From Cellulomonas fimi (lineage in GTDB: Bacteria; Actinomycetota; Actinomycetes; Actinomycetales; Cellulomonadaceae), in NCBI RefSeq assembly GCF_028583725.1, contig NZ_CP110680.1, forward strand, positions 2,170,001-2,234,000: 64,000 nucleotides of DNA, written 5' to 3'. The notes below the pieces were generated by a model, which was given only the letters and a program-made list of their open reading frames with translations, ran no database searches and was not told the DNA's origin. Shown piece by piece: positions 35,311 through 42,466 of the stretch (position 1 is the stretch's first letter; each line of letters begins with the position of its first letter). A program made the translations under genes and the position numbers.

Positions 35311-35904
35311 TCAGCCCGCGGAGCGGGCCTGGCGGCGCAGCGCGAGCTCGTCCTGGGGCGCCGGCACGTCGGCGTCGGGTGCCTCGTCCTCGGCGCGCTC
35401 CGTCGGCAGCTCGGCGAGCGTCCCCTCGACCTCGCGCCAGACACGACCCACGGCGATGCCGAACACACCCTGACCGCCCTGGACCAGGTCGATGACCTCG
35501 TCGGCCGACGTGCACTCGTACACCGAGGCGCCGTCCGACATGAGCGTGATCTGCGCGAGGTCGTCGACGCCGCGCTCACGCAGGTGGCCGACCGCGGTCC
35601 GGATCTGCTGCAGCGAGACACCGGTGTCGAGCAGACGCTTGACGACCTTGAGCACGAGGATGTCGCGGAAGCTGTAGAGCCGCTGCGTGCCGGAACCGGT
35701 CGCGGGGCGGATCGACGGCTCGACCAGACCGGTGCGGGCCCAGTAGTCGAGCTGCCGGTACGTGATGCCGGCCGCGCGGCAGGCCGTGGGCCCGCGGTAG
35801 CCGGAGTACGTGTCGAGGTCGGGGAGGTCGTCGTCGAACAGCAGGCCCTGCGCGCGCTGCGGCACCGCGGTGGGGTGCTGCTCGGCGCTCTCGTTGCTGC
35901 TCAC
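35311..35904 (-). CDS. MerR-family transcriptional regulator (Rv1830-like)
   Basis: A 197-residue regulator. The winged helix starts at GYRGPTACRAAGITYRQLDYWARTGLVEPS near residue 37, with RLYSFRDILVLKVVKRLLDTGVSLQQIR as the second part, then a C-terminal effector or dimer domain (MSDGASVYECTSADEVIDLVQGGQGVFGIAVG). Position after ftsR and the bifunctional nuclease matches Mycobacterium Rv1830. A TTGCAT-N17-TAGCGT promoter can be read about 35953-35981 on the minus strand, and a 23-bp palindrome lies further upstream. GTG start at 35904. Confidence 0.88.
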   Translation of the reverse strand: MSSNESAEQHPTAVPQRAQGLLFDDDLPDLDTYSGYRGPTACRAAGITYRQLDYWARTGLVEPSIRPATGSGTQRLYSFRDILVLKVVKRLLDTGVSLQQIRTAVGHLRERGVDDLAQITLMSDGASVYECTSADEVIDLVQGGQGVFGIAVGRVWREVEGTLAELPTERAEDEAPDADVPAPQDELALRRQARSAG

Positions 35905-36023
35905 GGGTCCTCCACTTTCGCCCGCCCGACGGCGCGCTGGTCCTCGACTTCCTGCAACGCTAGGCCCGCCGCCACCCCGATGCAACGACGCCCCGCCCTG
36001 GCGTGTCGCGCCCGGCGAGTCTC

Positions 36024-36046
36024 ACCTTCGACCTGAGGTCGAAGGT
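36024..36046. promoter_or_regulatory. 23-bp perfect palindrome between nuclease and merR genes
   Basis: accttcgacct, one central G, then aggtcgaaggt: every base pairs. It lies 28 nt beyond the nuclease stop and about 42 nt upstream of the predicted -35 of merR. The one-base centre fits a protein-binding operator better than a terminator loop, but both are possible. Confidence 0.55.
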
Positions 36047-36073
36047 TCACCCGTTCGCGCACCTCACGGACGT

Positions 36074-36568
36074 TCAGCGGCCCGCCTCGCCCGGCTCGTC
36101 GCCCGTCGAGAAGTCGTCGGGCGTCACCACGTCGAGGAAGCGGCGGAACCGCTCCAGGTCCTGCTCGGTGCTCGTCGTGCGGACCTCGACGCCCGCCACC
36201 GCGACCACCTCCGCGGCGCACATCACGGGGCAGCCGAACCGCAGCGCGAGCGCGATCGCGTCCGAGGCGCGGGAGTCCACCCGCGGACCGGTCGCGAGCA
36301 CGAGCTCGGCGTGGAAGACGCCCTCGTCGAGCCGTGTGATCTCCACGTGCGCGAGGCTCGACCCCGTCGCGACGATCACGTCGCGCAGCAGGTCGTGCGT
36401 CATGGGTCGTGGCGGGACGATGCCCGCCTGCGCAGACGCGATCGCGCTGGCCTCCGTCGGGCCGATGAGGATCGGCACCAGGAGCTCGGACTCCGGGTCG
36501 AGCAGGAGCACGACGATCTCGTCGTCGGCCAGGTGCTGACGCACGCCGACGACCTCCACCCGCACCAT
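36074..36568 (-). CDS. Bifunctional nuclease domain (DUF151) protein
   Basis: A 164-residue protein of the bifunctional nuclease (DUF151) family. Segments: VRVEVVGVRQHLADDEIVVLLLD, LVPILIGPTEASAIASAQAG, MTHDLLRDVIVATGSSLAHVEI, and SRASDAIALALRFGCPVMCAAEV. It is the homologue of Mycobacterium Rv1829 by position. The ATG at 36568 has a gggagga site upstream; a GTG 18 nt earlier is less likely. Its cellular role is not firmly known. Confidence 0.88.
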   Translation of the reverse strand: MVRVEVVGVRQHLADDEIVVLLLDPESELLVPILIGPTEASAIASAQAGIVPPRPMTHDLLRDVIVATGSSLAHVEITRLDEGVFHAELVLATGPRVDSRASDAIALALRFGCPVMCAAEVVAVAGVEVRTTSTEQDLERFRRFLDVVTPDDFSTGDEPGEAGR

Positions 36569-36641
36569 GCCGCCGTCCTCCCCCACGCGTCCAACGTACG
36601 ACGTCGGCGGCCAATCGGCGCGTCTCCGTGGAGACGTGCTC

Positions 36642-37409
36642 TCAGGGGGTCAGGTCGGCGACGGCGGCCCGGACGAGCGCCGTGTGCATCTGCGTGCAGA
36701 GCTCGCCGACCTCGGCGGCGACCGTGCCGGCGCGTGCCGCGGCAGACGCGCCACGACGGCCGCGCCAGGGCGCCACCACCTGCTCGACGAGGTCGGCCTG
36801 CCGGTCCGCCGCGGTGCGGAACTGGCGCAGGTGACGCGCGTCGATCCCGTGCTCCGCGAGGGCCGCGGCCGCCACGACGACGTCCCGTGCCCACGGGTCG
36901 AACGACGACCGGCCACGCGGGCGCAGCACGCCGGAGGCGACGAGCTCCTCGACGAACGCGACCTCGACGTGCGCCTCGGCGGCCAGCGCCTCGACCGTCC
37001 AGCGGACCTCGCCCGACTGGACGACGCCGTCGCGGGTGGCGAGCCGCGCACGAGGCGCCTGCTCCTCCTCCTCGCCCGCGTCGAGCGCGGCGAGCCGCTC
37101 GCCGATGACCTTGAGCGGCATGTACTTGTCCCGCTGCTGGCGCAGGACGAACCGCAGCCGCTCGATGTCCGCGGGCGAGTACTGGCGGTACCCGGCGGGC
37201 GTCCGCACGGGCTCCACGAGCCCCTGCTCCTCCAGGAAGCGCAGCTTGGACGTCGTCACGGCCGGGAACTCGATCCGCAGCGCGGCGAGCACGTCGGAGA
37301 TGCGCATCGAGGCGCGCCGGGAGATGCCCCGCGGCCACGGCTCGACCGCTGACGGCCGACCGACGGCCGCGTCGTCCTGCTCCGCGCGCTGCGCCTGTGC
37401 GCCGCTCAT
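36642..37409 (-). CDS. ftsR: MerR-family regulator FtsR
   Basis: A 255-residue regulator. The winged helix begins MRISDVLAALRIEFPAV near residue 35 (KLRFLEEQGLVEPVRTPAGYRQYSPADIERL), and the C-terminal part ends with HGIDARHLRQFRTAADRQADLVEQ and MHTALVRAAVADL, closely resembling Mycobacterium Rv1828 and Corynebacterium FtsR. FtsR activates ftsZ in Corynebacterium. It follows garA by 40 nt in the same operon, has a ggggagggg ribosome site, and has a 34-residue N-terminal extension. Confidence 0.9.
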   Translation of the reverse strand: MSGAQAQRAEQDDAAVGRPSAVEPWPRGISRRASMRISDVLAALRIEFPAVTTSKLRFLEEQGLVEPVRTPAGYRQYSPADIERLRFVLRQQRDKYMPLKVIGERLAALDAGEEEEQAPRARLATRDGVVQSGEVRWTVEALAAEAHVEVAFVEELVASGVLRPRGRSSFDPWARDVVVAAAALAEHGIDARHLRQFRTAADRQADLVEQVVAPWRGRRGASAAARAGTVAAEVGELCTQMHTALVRAAVADLTP

Positions 37410-37449
37410 GCGCCCCTCCCCCGCGGGCCCGTGATGACCAGGACGGTGC

Positions 37450-37935
37450 TCACCCGCGAGCGACCTCGCGGTGCGGGCTCGGGTGGAACGTCATGCGGTA
37501 CTTGCCGATCTGGACCTCGTCGCCCGCACGCAGCACCGCCTGGTCGATGCGCGACCGGTTCACGTAGGTGCCGTTGAGCGAGCCGATGTCCCGCACGACG
37601 AACTGCTGCCCGTCGCGCACGAACTCCGCGTGCTTGCGGGACACCGTCACGTCGTCGAGGAAGATGTCCGCCTCCGTCGAGCGACCCGCGACCGTGCGGT
37701 CGGCGTCGAGGAGGAACCGCGCACCCGCGCTCGGCCCGCGCTGCATCACCAGGAGGGCCGACGTGGGCGGGAGCGCGTTCACCGCGACGACCTCGTCGGG
37801 CGTCAGCCCGACGGGCGCGGCGGCCTCGATCTCGACGGGCTCGAGCGCGCCGAACGACATCGTCGTGTCCGGTCCGTACGCGGGCCGACCCGTCTGCGGT
37901 CCAGGGACCCCAGGGGCCTGCTCGTCGCCGCTCAT
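37450..37935 (-). CDS. garA: FHA-domain regulator GarA/OdhI
   Basis: A 161-residue protein with a C-terminal FHA domain (VAGRSTEADIFLDDVTVSRKHAEF, IGSLNGTYVNRSRI). The N-terminal tail carries a Thr-Thr pair at residues 24-25 (GPDTTMSFG), matching the Ser/Thr-kinase site of GarA/OdhI. Unphosphorylated GarA inhibits 2-oxoglutarate dehydrogenase and controls glutamate dehydrogenase in related bacteria. The ATG has a ggaggcgga site. A TAGGGT -10 box lies about 63 nt upstream, so this gene probably heads the garA-ftsR-nuclease transcript. Confidence 0.93.
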   Translation of the reverse strand: MSGDEQAPGVPGPQTGRPAYGPDTTMSFGALEPVEIEAAAPVGLTPDEVVAVNALPPTSALLVMQRGPSAGARFLLDADRTVAGRSTEADIFLDDVTVSRKHAEFVRDGQQFVVRDIGSLNGTYVNRSRIDQAVLRAGDEVQIGKYRMTFHPSPHREVARG

Positions 37936-37997
37936 TCCGCCTCCCGCGCGCCCTGCTCGTCCGATCACCCGGCACCGTCCTCGGTGGGGTCACGCAC

Positions 37998-38003
37998 ACC
38001 CTA
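37998..38003 (-). promoter_or_regulatory. -10 element (TAGGGT) of garA operon
   Basis: TAGGGT on the minus strand would place the transcription start near 37991, giving a leader of about 55 nt that ends in a ribosome site. Confidence 0.45.
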
Positions 38004-38050
38004 TGCGGACCCGGCGCGTCGTCGCAGCACGGATCGCCTGGACGCGCGGG

Positions 38051-39709
38051 TCAGCCGCCCGCAGGCGGTACCGGTGTCGCGTGCACGGGGTCGGGGACGA
38101 CACGGATCGCGTCGACCTCGACGAGGTCCTGCGGCTCGACCGACGCGTTGCCGCCGTTGTTGCGCACCTCGGCGAACGCGCCGCCGGGCATCTGCAGCGC
38201 GGTCGCGATCGTGTCCGGGTCGCCGATCGCCTTCCACACGTACGGCGCGGTCAGCGTCGTGCCGTCGAGCTGGATCGCCCCCGCGACGCCCGTGAACGCG
38301 CTGCTGGCCGTGATCCGCAGGTCGTTGAGCTGCATCGCCTCCGCGCCGGCGTTCCGCAGCTCCTCGAGCATGTTGAGCATCGTCACGGGCTTGACCTGTG
38401 CGCCGCCGTCGCTGACGGTCACCACGACGCCGCGCCCCTCGGCAGGCAGCCGGCCCGCCAGGATGCCCTGTGTCTCGGCGCTGCGGCGCAGCGCGTCGAG
38501 CGCCGCCTGCCGGGTGTCGGAGCCCGAGAGGAGCTCGTCGCGCTCGGCGACCAGGTCCGCGCGCTCGCGCTCCAGAGCGTCGCCGCGTGTGGTCGCCTCG
38601 TCGAGGATCCGCACCAGGTCGGCCTGCCGCATGCCCGACAGGCTCAGGTCGCTCGTCTGCCGGATCTGCACGGCCAGGGCGAACCCCAGCAGCGCGCAGA
38701 GCACGCCGGCGAGCACCTGCGCGCGGTTGACGCGCGGGCGCAGCGCGCGCCCGAGGACGCTCCAGCCGCTCTCCGACGCGGCAGCGGTCGTCGCGGCAGC
38801 AGTCGTCGCGACGGCCGGCGTCGCGACGGCCGGCGTCGCGACGGCCGGCGCAGGCTCGACGGGCGTGTCCGCCGGCGGGGTGGCTGCCACGTCGTCGACG
38901 TGCGCGTCCGGCTCGACGTCGTCGGTGTCCTCGCCCGGTGCGGGGGCGCTGCCCCCGGCCGGAGCCCACGTGCTCTCGGGGGCGACGGTGTCGTCGTGGT
39001 CCGGGAGGTCGGCGGGGACCGCGTCGCCGGTGCGGGTCGTGGCGTCGGTGCGGGTCGTCGCATCGGGGGGCAGACCGAGCGCCGCGACGTGGTCGGCGTC
39101 CTCGCCGAGCACGGTCGAGAGCGGGGCGTCGAGCGGTCGGACGACGGCGTCGTCCTCGGGCCGGCCGTGCGCGGGTTCCGCTGCGGGGTCGTCGTCCGGC
39201 GTGTCCGACCACACGGGCGCACGCTCGTCCAGTCCGCTCGTCCACGCGGGCTCGGCGACGGGGTCGTCGGCAGGCGCGAACGCGGCGTCGTCGGCCCCCT
39301 CGAACGCGACGTCGTCGCTGTCGTCCGGCGGCGCGGTCGGGGTGATGTGGCCGGCGTCCACCGTCACGGGAAGGGCGGCGTCCACCTGCCCGGAGCCGGC
39401 GACGAGGAGGTCGTCCGCACGCTCGTCCGGTTGCTCGACGGCCCCGGGACCGAGGATCTCGGGTGCGTTCTCGACGGGTTCGCGGACGGCGCGGTCGTGC
39501 GCCTCGTCGACCGGCTCCTCGAGGTCGGCCGGGTCGACGGGCGTGTCGTCGACCGGGGCGGTCGACCCCGGGTCCGTCGTGGGCTCGGGCTCCACCGGGT
39601 CCTCCGACGCGAGGTCGGTCGCCGTGACGGCCTCGTCGCCGCCCGTGCGCGGTGCGTCGTCCGGGGCAGCGAGCGGGTCGGTGGGGCGGTCGGGGCGCTG
39701 GTCGCTCAT
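38051..39709 (-). CDS. DUF881 membrane protein with long acidic N-terminal region
   Basis: A 552-residue protein. About 300 N-terminal residues are disordered and very acidic (Asp, Glu, Pro, Thr, Ala), ending in an Ala/Thr/Val/Pro repeat (VATPAVATPAVATTAAATTA). One membrane helix follows (VLAGVLCALLGFALAVQIRQ), then a coiled coil and a DUF881 domain (EGRGVVVTVSDGGAQVKPVTMLNMLEELRNAGAEAMQLNDLRI, split around residues 420-480). DUF881 proteins adjoin the small basic protein gene in many Gram-positives; their role is unclear. The gene overlaps sbp (ATGA). The N-terminal region is much longer than usual (family total about 250-320). Confidence 0.85.
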   Translation of the reverse strand: MSDQRPDRPTDPLAAPDDAPRTGGDEAVTATDLASEDPVEPEPTTDPGSTAPVDDTPVDPADLEEPVDEAHDRAVREPVENAPEILGPGAVEQPDERADDLLVAGSGQVDAALPVTVDAGHITPTAPPDDSDDVAFEGADDAAFAPADDPVAEPAWTSGLDERAPVWSDTPDDDPAAEPAHGRPEDDAVVRPLDAPLSTVLGEDADHVAALGLPPDATTRTDATTRTGDAVPADLPDHDDTVAPESTWAPAGGSAPAPGEDTDDVEPDAHVDDVAATPPADTPVEPAPAVATPAVATPAVATTAAATTAAASESGWSVLGRALRPRVNRAQVLAGVLCALLGFALAVQIRQTSDLSLSGMRQADLVRILDEATTRGDALERERADLVAERDELLSGSDTRQAALDALRRSAETQGILAGRLPAEGRGVVVTVSDGGAQVKPVTMLNMLEELRNAGAEAMQLNDLRITASSAFTGVAGAIQLDGTTLTAPYVWKAIGDPDTIATALQMPGGAFAEVRNNGGNASVEPQDLVEVDAIRVVPDPVHATPVPPAGG

Positions 39710-40038
39710 GCCTTGAAGAGGTGCCGGCGGATGGAGGCGGCGTTGGAGAAGATCCGGATGCCGAGGACGACGACGACGGCGGTCGACAGCTGCGAGCCGA
39801 CACCGAGCTGGTCGCCGAGGAAGACGATGAGCGCCGCGACGACGACGTTCGACAGGAAGGACGTCAGGAACACGCGGTCGTCGAAGATCCCGTCGAGCAT
39901 CGCCCGGAGCCCGCCGAAGAGCGCGTCGAGGGCCGCGACGACGGCGATCGGGAGGTAGGGCTGCAGCTCCGGCGGGACGGTCGGCTGGAGGACGAGGCCG
40001 ACGACGACCCCGACGACGAGCCCGATCACTGCGATCAC
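39706..40038 (-). CDS. sbp: Small basic protein, DUF1290 (Sbp)
   Basis: A 110-residue membrane protein with three hydrophobic helices (IAVIGLVVGVVVGLVLQ, LPIAVVAALDALFGGLRAML, VFLTSFLSNVVVAALIVFLGDQLG) and a basic C-terminus (RRHLFKA). It is the DUF1290/Sbp protein found beside DUF881 genes. The GTG start has a ggggaggga ribosome site and overlaps the upstream DUF881 stop (GTGA); its own stop overlaps the next start. Confidence 0.9.
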   Translation of the reverse strand: MIAVIGLVVGVVVGLVLQPTVPPELQPYLPIAVVAALDALFGGLRAMLDGIFDDRVFLTSFLSNVVVAALIVFLGDQLGVGSQLSTAVVVVLGIRIFSNAASIRRHLFKA

Positions 40039-41027
40039 GTACGTTCCCTCCCCGGATGACGTGCCGACCCTGCCACACCGGAAGCCCCGTCCGCACCCTG
40101 CGGTTGCGCGCCCTCGTCCAGCGTGCTCGGCGCCTGGTCGGTGGTCGTCGTCGGGCTCGGGGGCGTGAGACGCGCCTCCTCGGGCACGGTCGCGTCGTGC
40201 AGCTTGACCTGGCCGGTGCCGGGCAGCTCGAGCGCGGTCTGCGAGGACAGGTCGACGCCGATGTCCCAGGTGCTGCGCAGCGTCGCGAGCAGCTGACCCG
40301 CGGAGCTGCGCGCGAGCTCGGGCTGCATCGCGACGGGGTCGCCGACGGCCTCCACCACGTACGGGCTGACCAGCGGGACGAGGTCGACGCGCACGACGGG
40401 ACCCGAGCTGCGGATCGCGGAGGTCGCGGTGAGCCGTTCGCCGTTGATCGCGATCGCCTCGGCGCCCGACGCCCACAGCCCGTTGACGACCACCTGCAGG
40501 TCGAAGTCCTGGACGCGGGACGAGGGGTCGACCTCCTCGCCGGCCTCGGTGTCGACCGTGGCGTCCGTGAGGACGATCCGCAGTCCCGGGCCGGTGACCG
40601 GCACGACGCCGGACGCGACCTGGCTCGCCTCGAGCTCGGCGGCCAGCGCCGGGTCGACGTCGTCGAGCGCGGCCTCCTGGAGCCGCCGCACCTCCTCGCT
40701 GAGGGACGCGAGCTCGCTCTCGAGCGCCGCCGCCTCGGCGTCGTGCTGCTCGATCTGGTTCTGGAGCAGCGTGCGGGCGGCGACGACGGACGGCGGCGGG
40801 GTGCGCAGCGAGACGGCGGCGGTGACGGTGCCGAGCCCGAGCAGGACGCCGAGCACGAGGAGCAGCGCGGCGCCGCGCCGGGTGCGCGGCGGGCGGGTCC
40901 CCGTGCGCCGGCCTTCCGCCGCGGCGGCGTAGCCCGGGTCGAGCGGCCGCCGGTACACCTCGTTGAGGAGCGTCATCGACGCGTCGGGCGCGGGGCGCTG
41001 CGGGGCGTCGCCGTGGCGCGCGGTCAT
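40035..41027 (-). CDS. DUF881 membrane protein
   Basis: A 330-residue DUF881 protein: short cytoplasmic N-terminus, one membrane helix (GAALLLVLGVLLGLGTVTAAV) near residue 60, a coiled coil (LLQNQIEQHDAEAAALESELASLSEEVRRLQEAAL, about 85-120) and the DUF881 domain (VTGPGLRIVLTDATV, FDLQVVVNGLWASGAEAIAINGERL). The C-terminal 40 residues are low-complexity. It is coupled to pgsA upstream (ATGA overlap) and to sbp downstream. It corresponds to Mycobacterium Rv1823. Confidence 0.88.
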   Translation of the reverse strand: MTARHGDAPQRPAPDASMTLLNEVYRRPLDPGYAAAAEGRRTGTRPPRTRRGAALLLVLGVLLGLGTVTAAVSLRTPPPSVVAARTLLQNQIEQHDAEAAALESELASLSEEVRRLQEAALDDVDPALAAELEASQVASGVVPVTGPGLRIVLTDATVDTEAGEEVDPSSRVQDFDLQVVVNGLWASGAEAIAINGERLTATSAIRSSGPVVRVDLVPLVSPYVVEAVGDPVAMQPELARSSAGQLLATLRSTWDIGVDLSSQTALELPGTGQVKLHDATVPEEARLTPPSPTTTTDQAPSTLDEGAQPQGADGASGVAGSARHPGRERT

Positions 41028-41608
41028 GCCGTCGCCGTCCCGTCGTGCAGCAGCTCGCGCGCCTGGACGAGGTACAGCGCGCCGGCGAACCAGTACAGGC
41101 CGACACCCCACAGCGCGCAGGCCCAGCCGAGCACGGACGCCACCGGGCCGAGGGGCGCGGCCCACTGCCCGAGCAGCAGGAGCGGGAACGCGTAGAGCAG
41201 GGCGAACGTGCCGGCCTTGCCCGCCATGTGCACGGGCAGCGGGCCCCACCCGGCCCGCGCGAGCCGGACGAGGACGCCCGCGAGCAGCACGTCGCGCGCC
41301 ACGAGGACGGCGAGCAGCCACCACGGCACGGCGCCGCGCCAGACGAGCCCGACGAGCGTCACGAGGATGAAGAGGCGGTCCGCGGCGGGATCGAGCAGCT
41401 GGCCGAGCCGCGACACCTGGTGCAGGCGCCGTGCGAGCACGCCGTCGAGCCAGTCGGACGCCCCCGACACCGCGAGCACCACGACGGCCCAGCCGTCGTG
41501 GCCGGTCGCGATGAGCCAGCCGAACACCGGCACCAGCAGGAGGCGGATCAGGCTCACGAGGTTGGGCACCGTCAGCACGCGGGGTGTGACGAGCTCGTTC
41601 TGGCTCAC
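41024..41608 (-). CDS. pgsA: CDP-alcohol phosphatidyltransferase (PgsA-like)
   Basis: A 194-residue membrane enzyme with about five helices and the CDP-alcohol phosphotransferase signature SDWLDGVLARRLHQVSRLGQLLDPAADR (DG..AR..G...D...D pattern) near residues 50-77. It begins VLTVPNLVSLIRLLLVPVFGWL. It likely makes phosphatidylglycerophosphate or cardiolipin, and corresponds by position to Mycobacterium pgsA2 (Rv1822). The product cannot be distinguished from sequence alone. GTG start with a gggggagg ribosome site; a TAGGAT -10 lies about 41644-41649. Confidence 0.88.
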   Translation of the reverse strand: MSQNELVTPRVLTVPNLVSLIRLLLVPVFGWLIATGHDGWAVVVLAVSGASDWLDGVLARRLHQVSRLGQLLDPAADRLFILVTLVGLVWRGAVPWWLLAVLVARDVLLAGVLVRLARAGWGPLPVHMAGKAGTFALLYAFPLLLLGQWAAPLGPVASVLGWACALWGVGLYWFAGALYLVQARELLHDGTATA

Positions 41609-41789
41609 TGCCTCCCCCGTCGCTCTCGGTGCTTGCGGCGACGATCCTACGGCGCTCCTCCCGTGCGACCTGCTCCCCCGTCCGCGCCCGCGCGTCGGTC
41701 GCGTCCCCCGCGCGGCGGTTCGTCCGTTCCGCCGCGCCCGCCGAGTCTCTCGCGCGCGCGGCACGGGCCTGTCGTGCGAGGCTGCGAGC

Positions 41790-42206
41790 GTGACGCACCG
41801 CAACGACCCCGACGTGATCCGCCGCCTGCTGACGACGCCCGGCCGGTGGGCCGTCGTGGGGCTGTCGACCAACACGGCGCGCGCGGCGTACGGCGTCGCC
41901 GAGTTCGTGCAGGACCGGGGGCACGAGATCGTCCCGGTCCACCCGAGCGCCCCCACGGTGCACGGCGCGACGGGCTACGCGACGCTCGCCGAGGTGCCGG
42001 GTGACGTCGACGTCGTCGACGTGTTCGTCAACAGCGCGCTGGCGGGCGCGGTCGTCGACGAGGCGATCGCGGTCGGCGCGCGCGCCGTCTGGCTGCAGCT
42101 CGGCGTCGTGGACGAGGACGCGGCCGAGCGTGCGGCGGCCGCGGGCCTGGACGTCGTGATGGACACCTGCCCGATCATCGAGGCGCGCCGGCTCGGCCTG
42201 GGCTGA
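41790..42206 (+). CDS. CoA-binding domain protein
   Basis: A 138-residue Rossmann-fold protein of the YccU/CoA-binding family. It has RRLLTTPGRWAVVGLSTNTARAAYGVAEFVQDRGHEIVPVHP at the nucleotide-binding N-terminus, DVVDVFVNSALAGAVVDEAIAVGARAVWLQLGV in the middle and the C-terminal DTCPIIEARRLGL. Family members bind CoA; no activity is established. GTG start. It is divergent from pgsA. Confidence 0.88.
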   Translation: MTHRNDPDVIRRLLTTPGRWAVVGLSTNTARAAYGVAEFVQDRGHEIVPVHPSAPTVHGATGYATLAEVPGDVDVVDVFVNSALAGAVVDEAIAVGARAVWLQLGVVDEDAAERAAAAGLDVVMDTCPIIEARRLGLG

Positions 42207-42281
42207 CGCCGGCACGACGTCGCCGACCACGTGTGCCCGAACTCACCTGCTGCTGCGGGTCCGTCGGCGGCCGTCCGCCCG

Positions 42282-42466
42282 TAGACTGGACGGCGACTAC
42301 CGGAGTTCGTCGCGCGTCCCCCGTCGAGCCTGCACACGTGTGCGGGCTCGTGTCGTGAAGTCTGGGCACCGTCCTGGTGCCGTCGGGTGTGCGGGGCAGC
42401 AGCGACCCGCCGTCCGCCGTCCTGGCGCACGGTTCAGGGCTCCCCCGCTTCACCGAACGGTTCCCC
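42282..42466 (+). promoter_or_regulatory. Promoter and structured long leader of the DEAD-box helicase gene
   Basis: TAGACT at 42282-42287 can serve as a -10, placing the start near 42294 and giving a leader of about 170 nt. The leader contains self-complementary segments: gcacacgtgtgc near 42333 and ggcacc..ggtgcc near 42363-42381. No good Shine-Dalgarno sequence precedes the ATG. Long structured leaders are common on cold-induced RNA helicase mRNAs. Confidence 0.45.
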
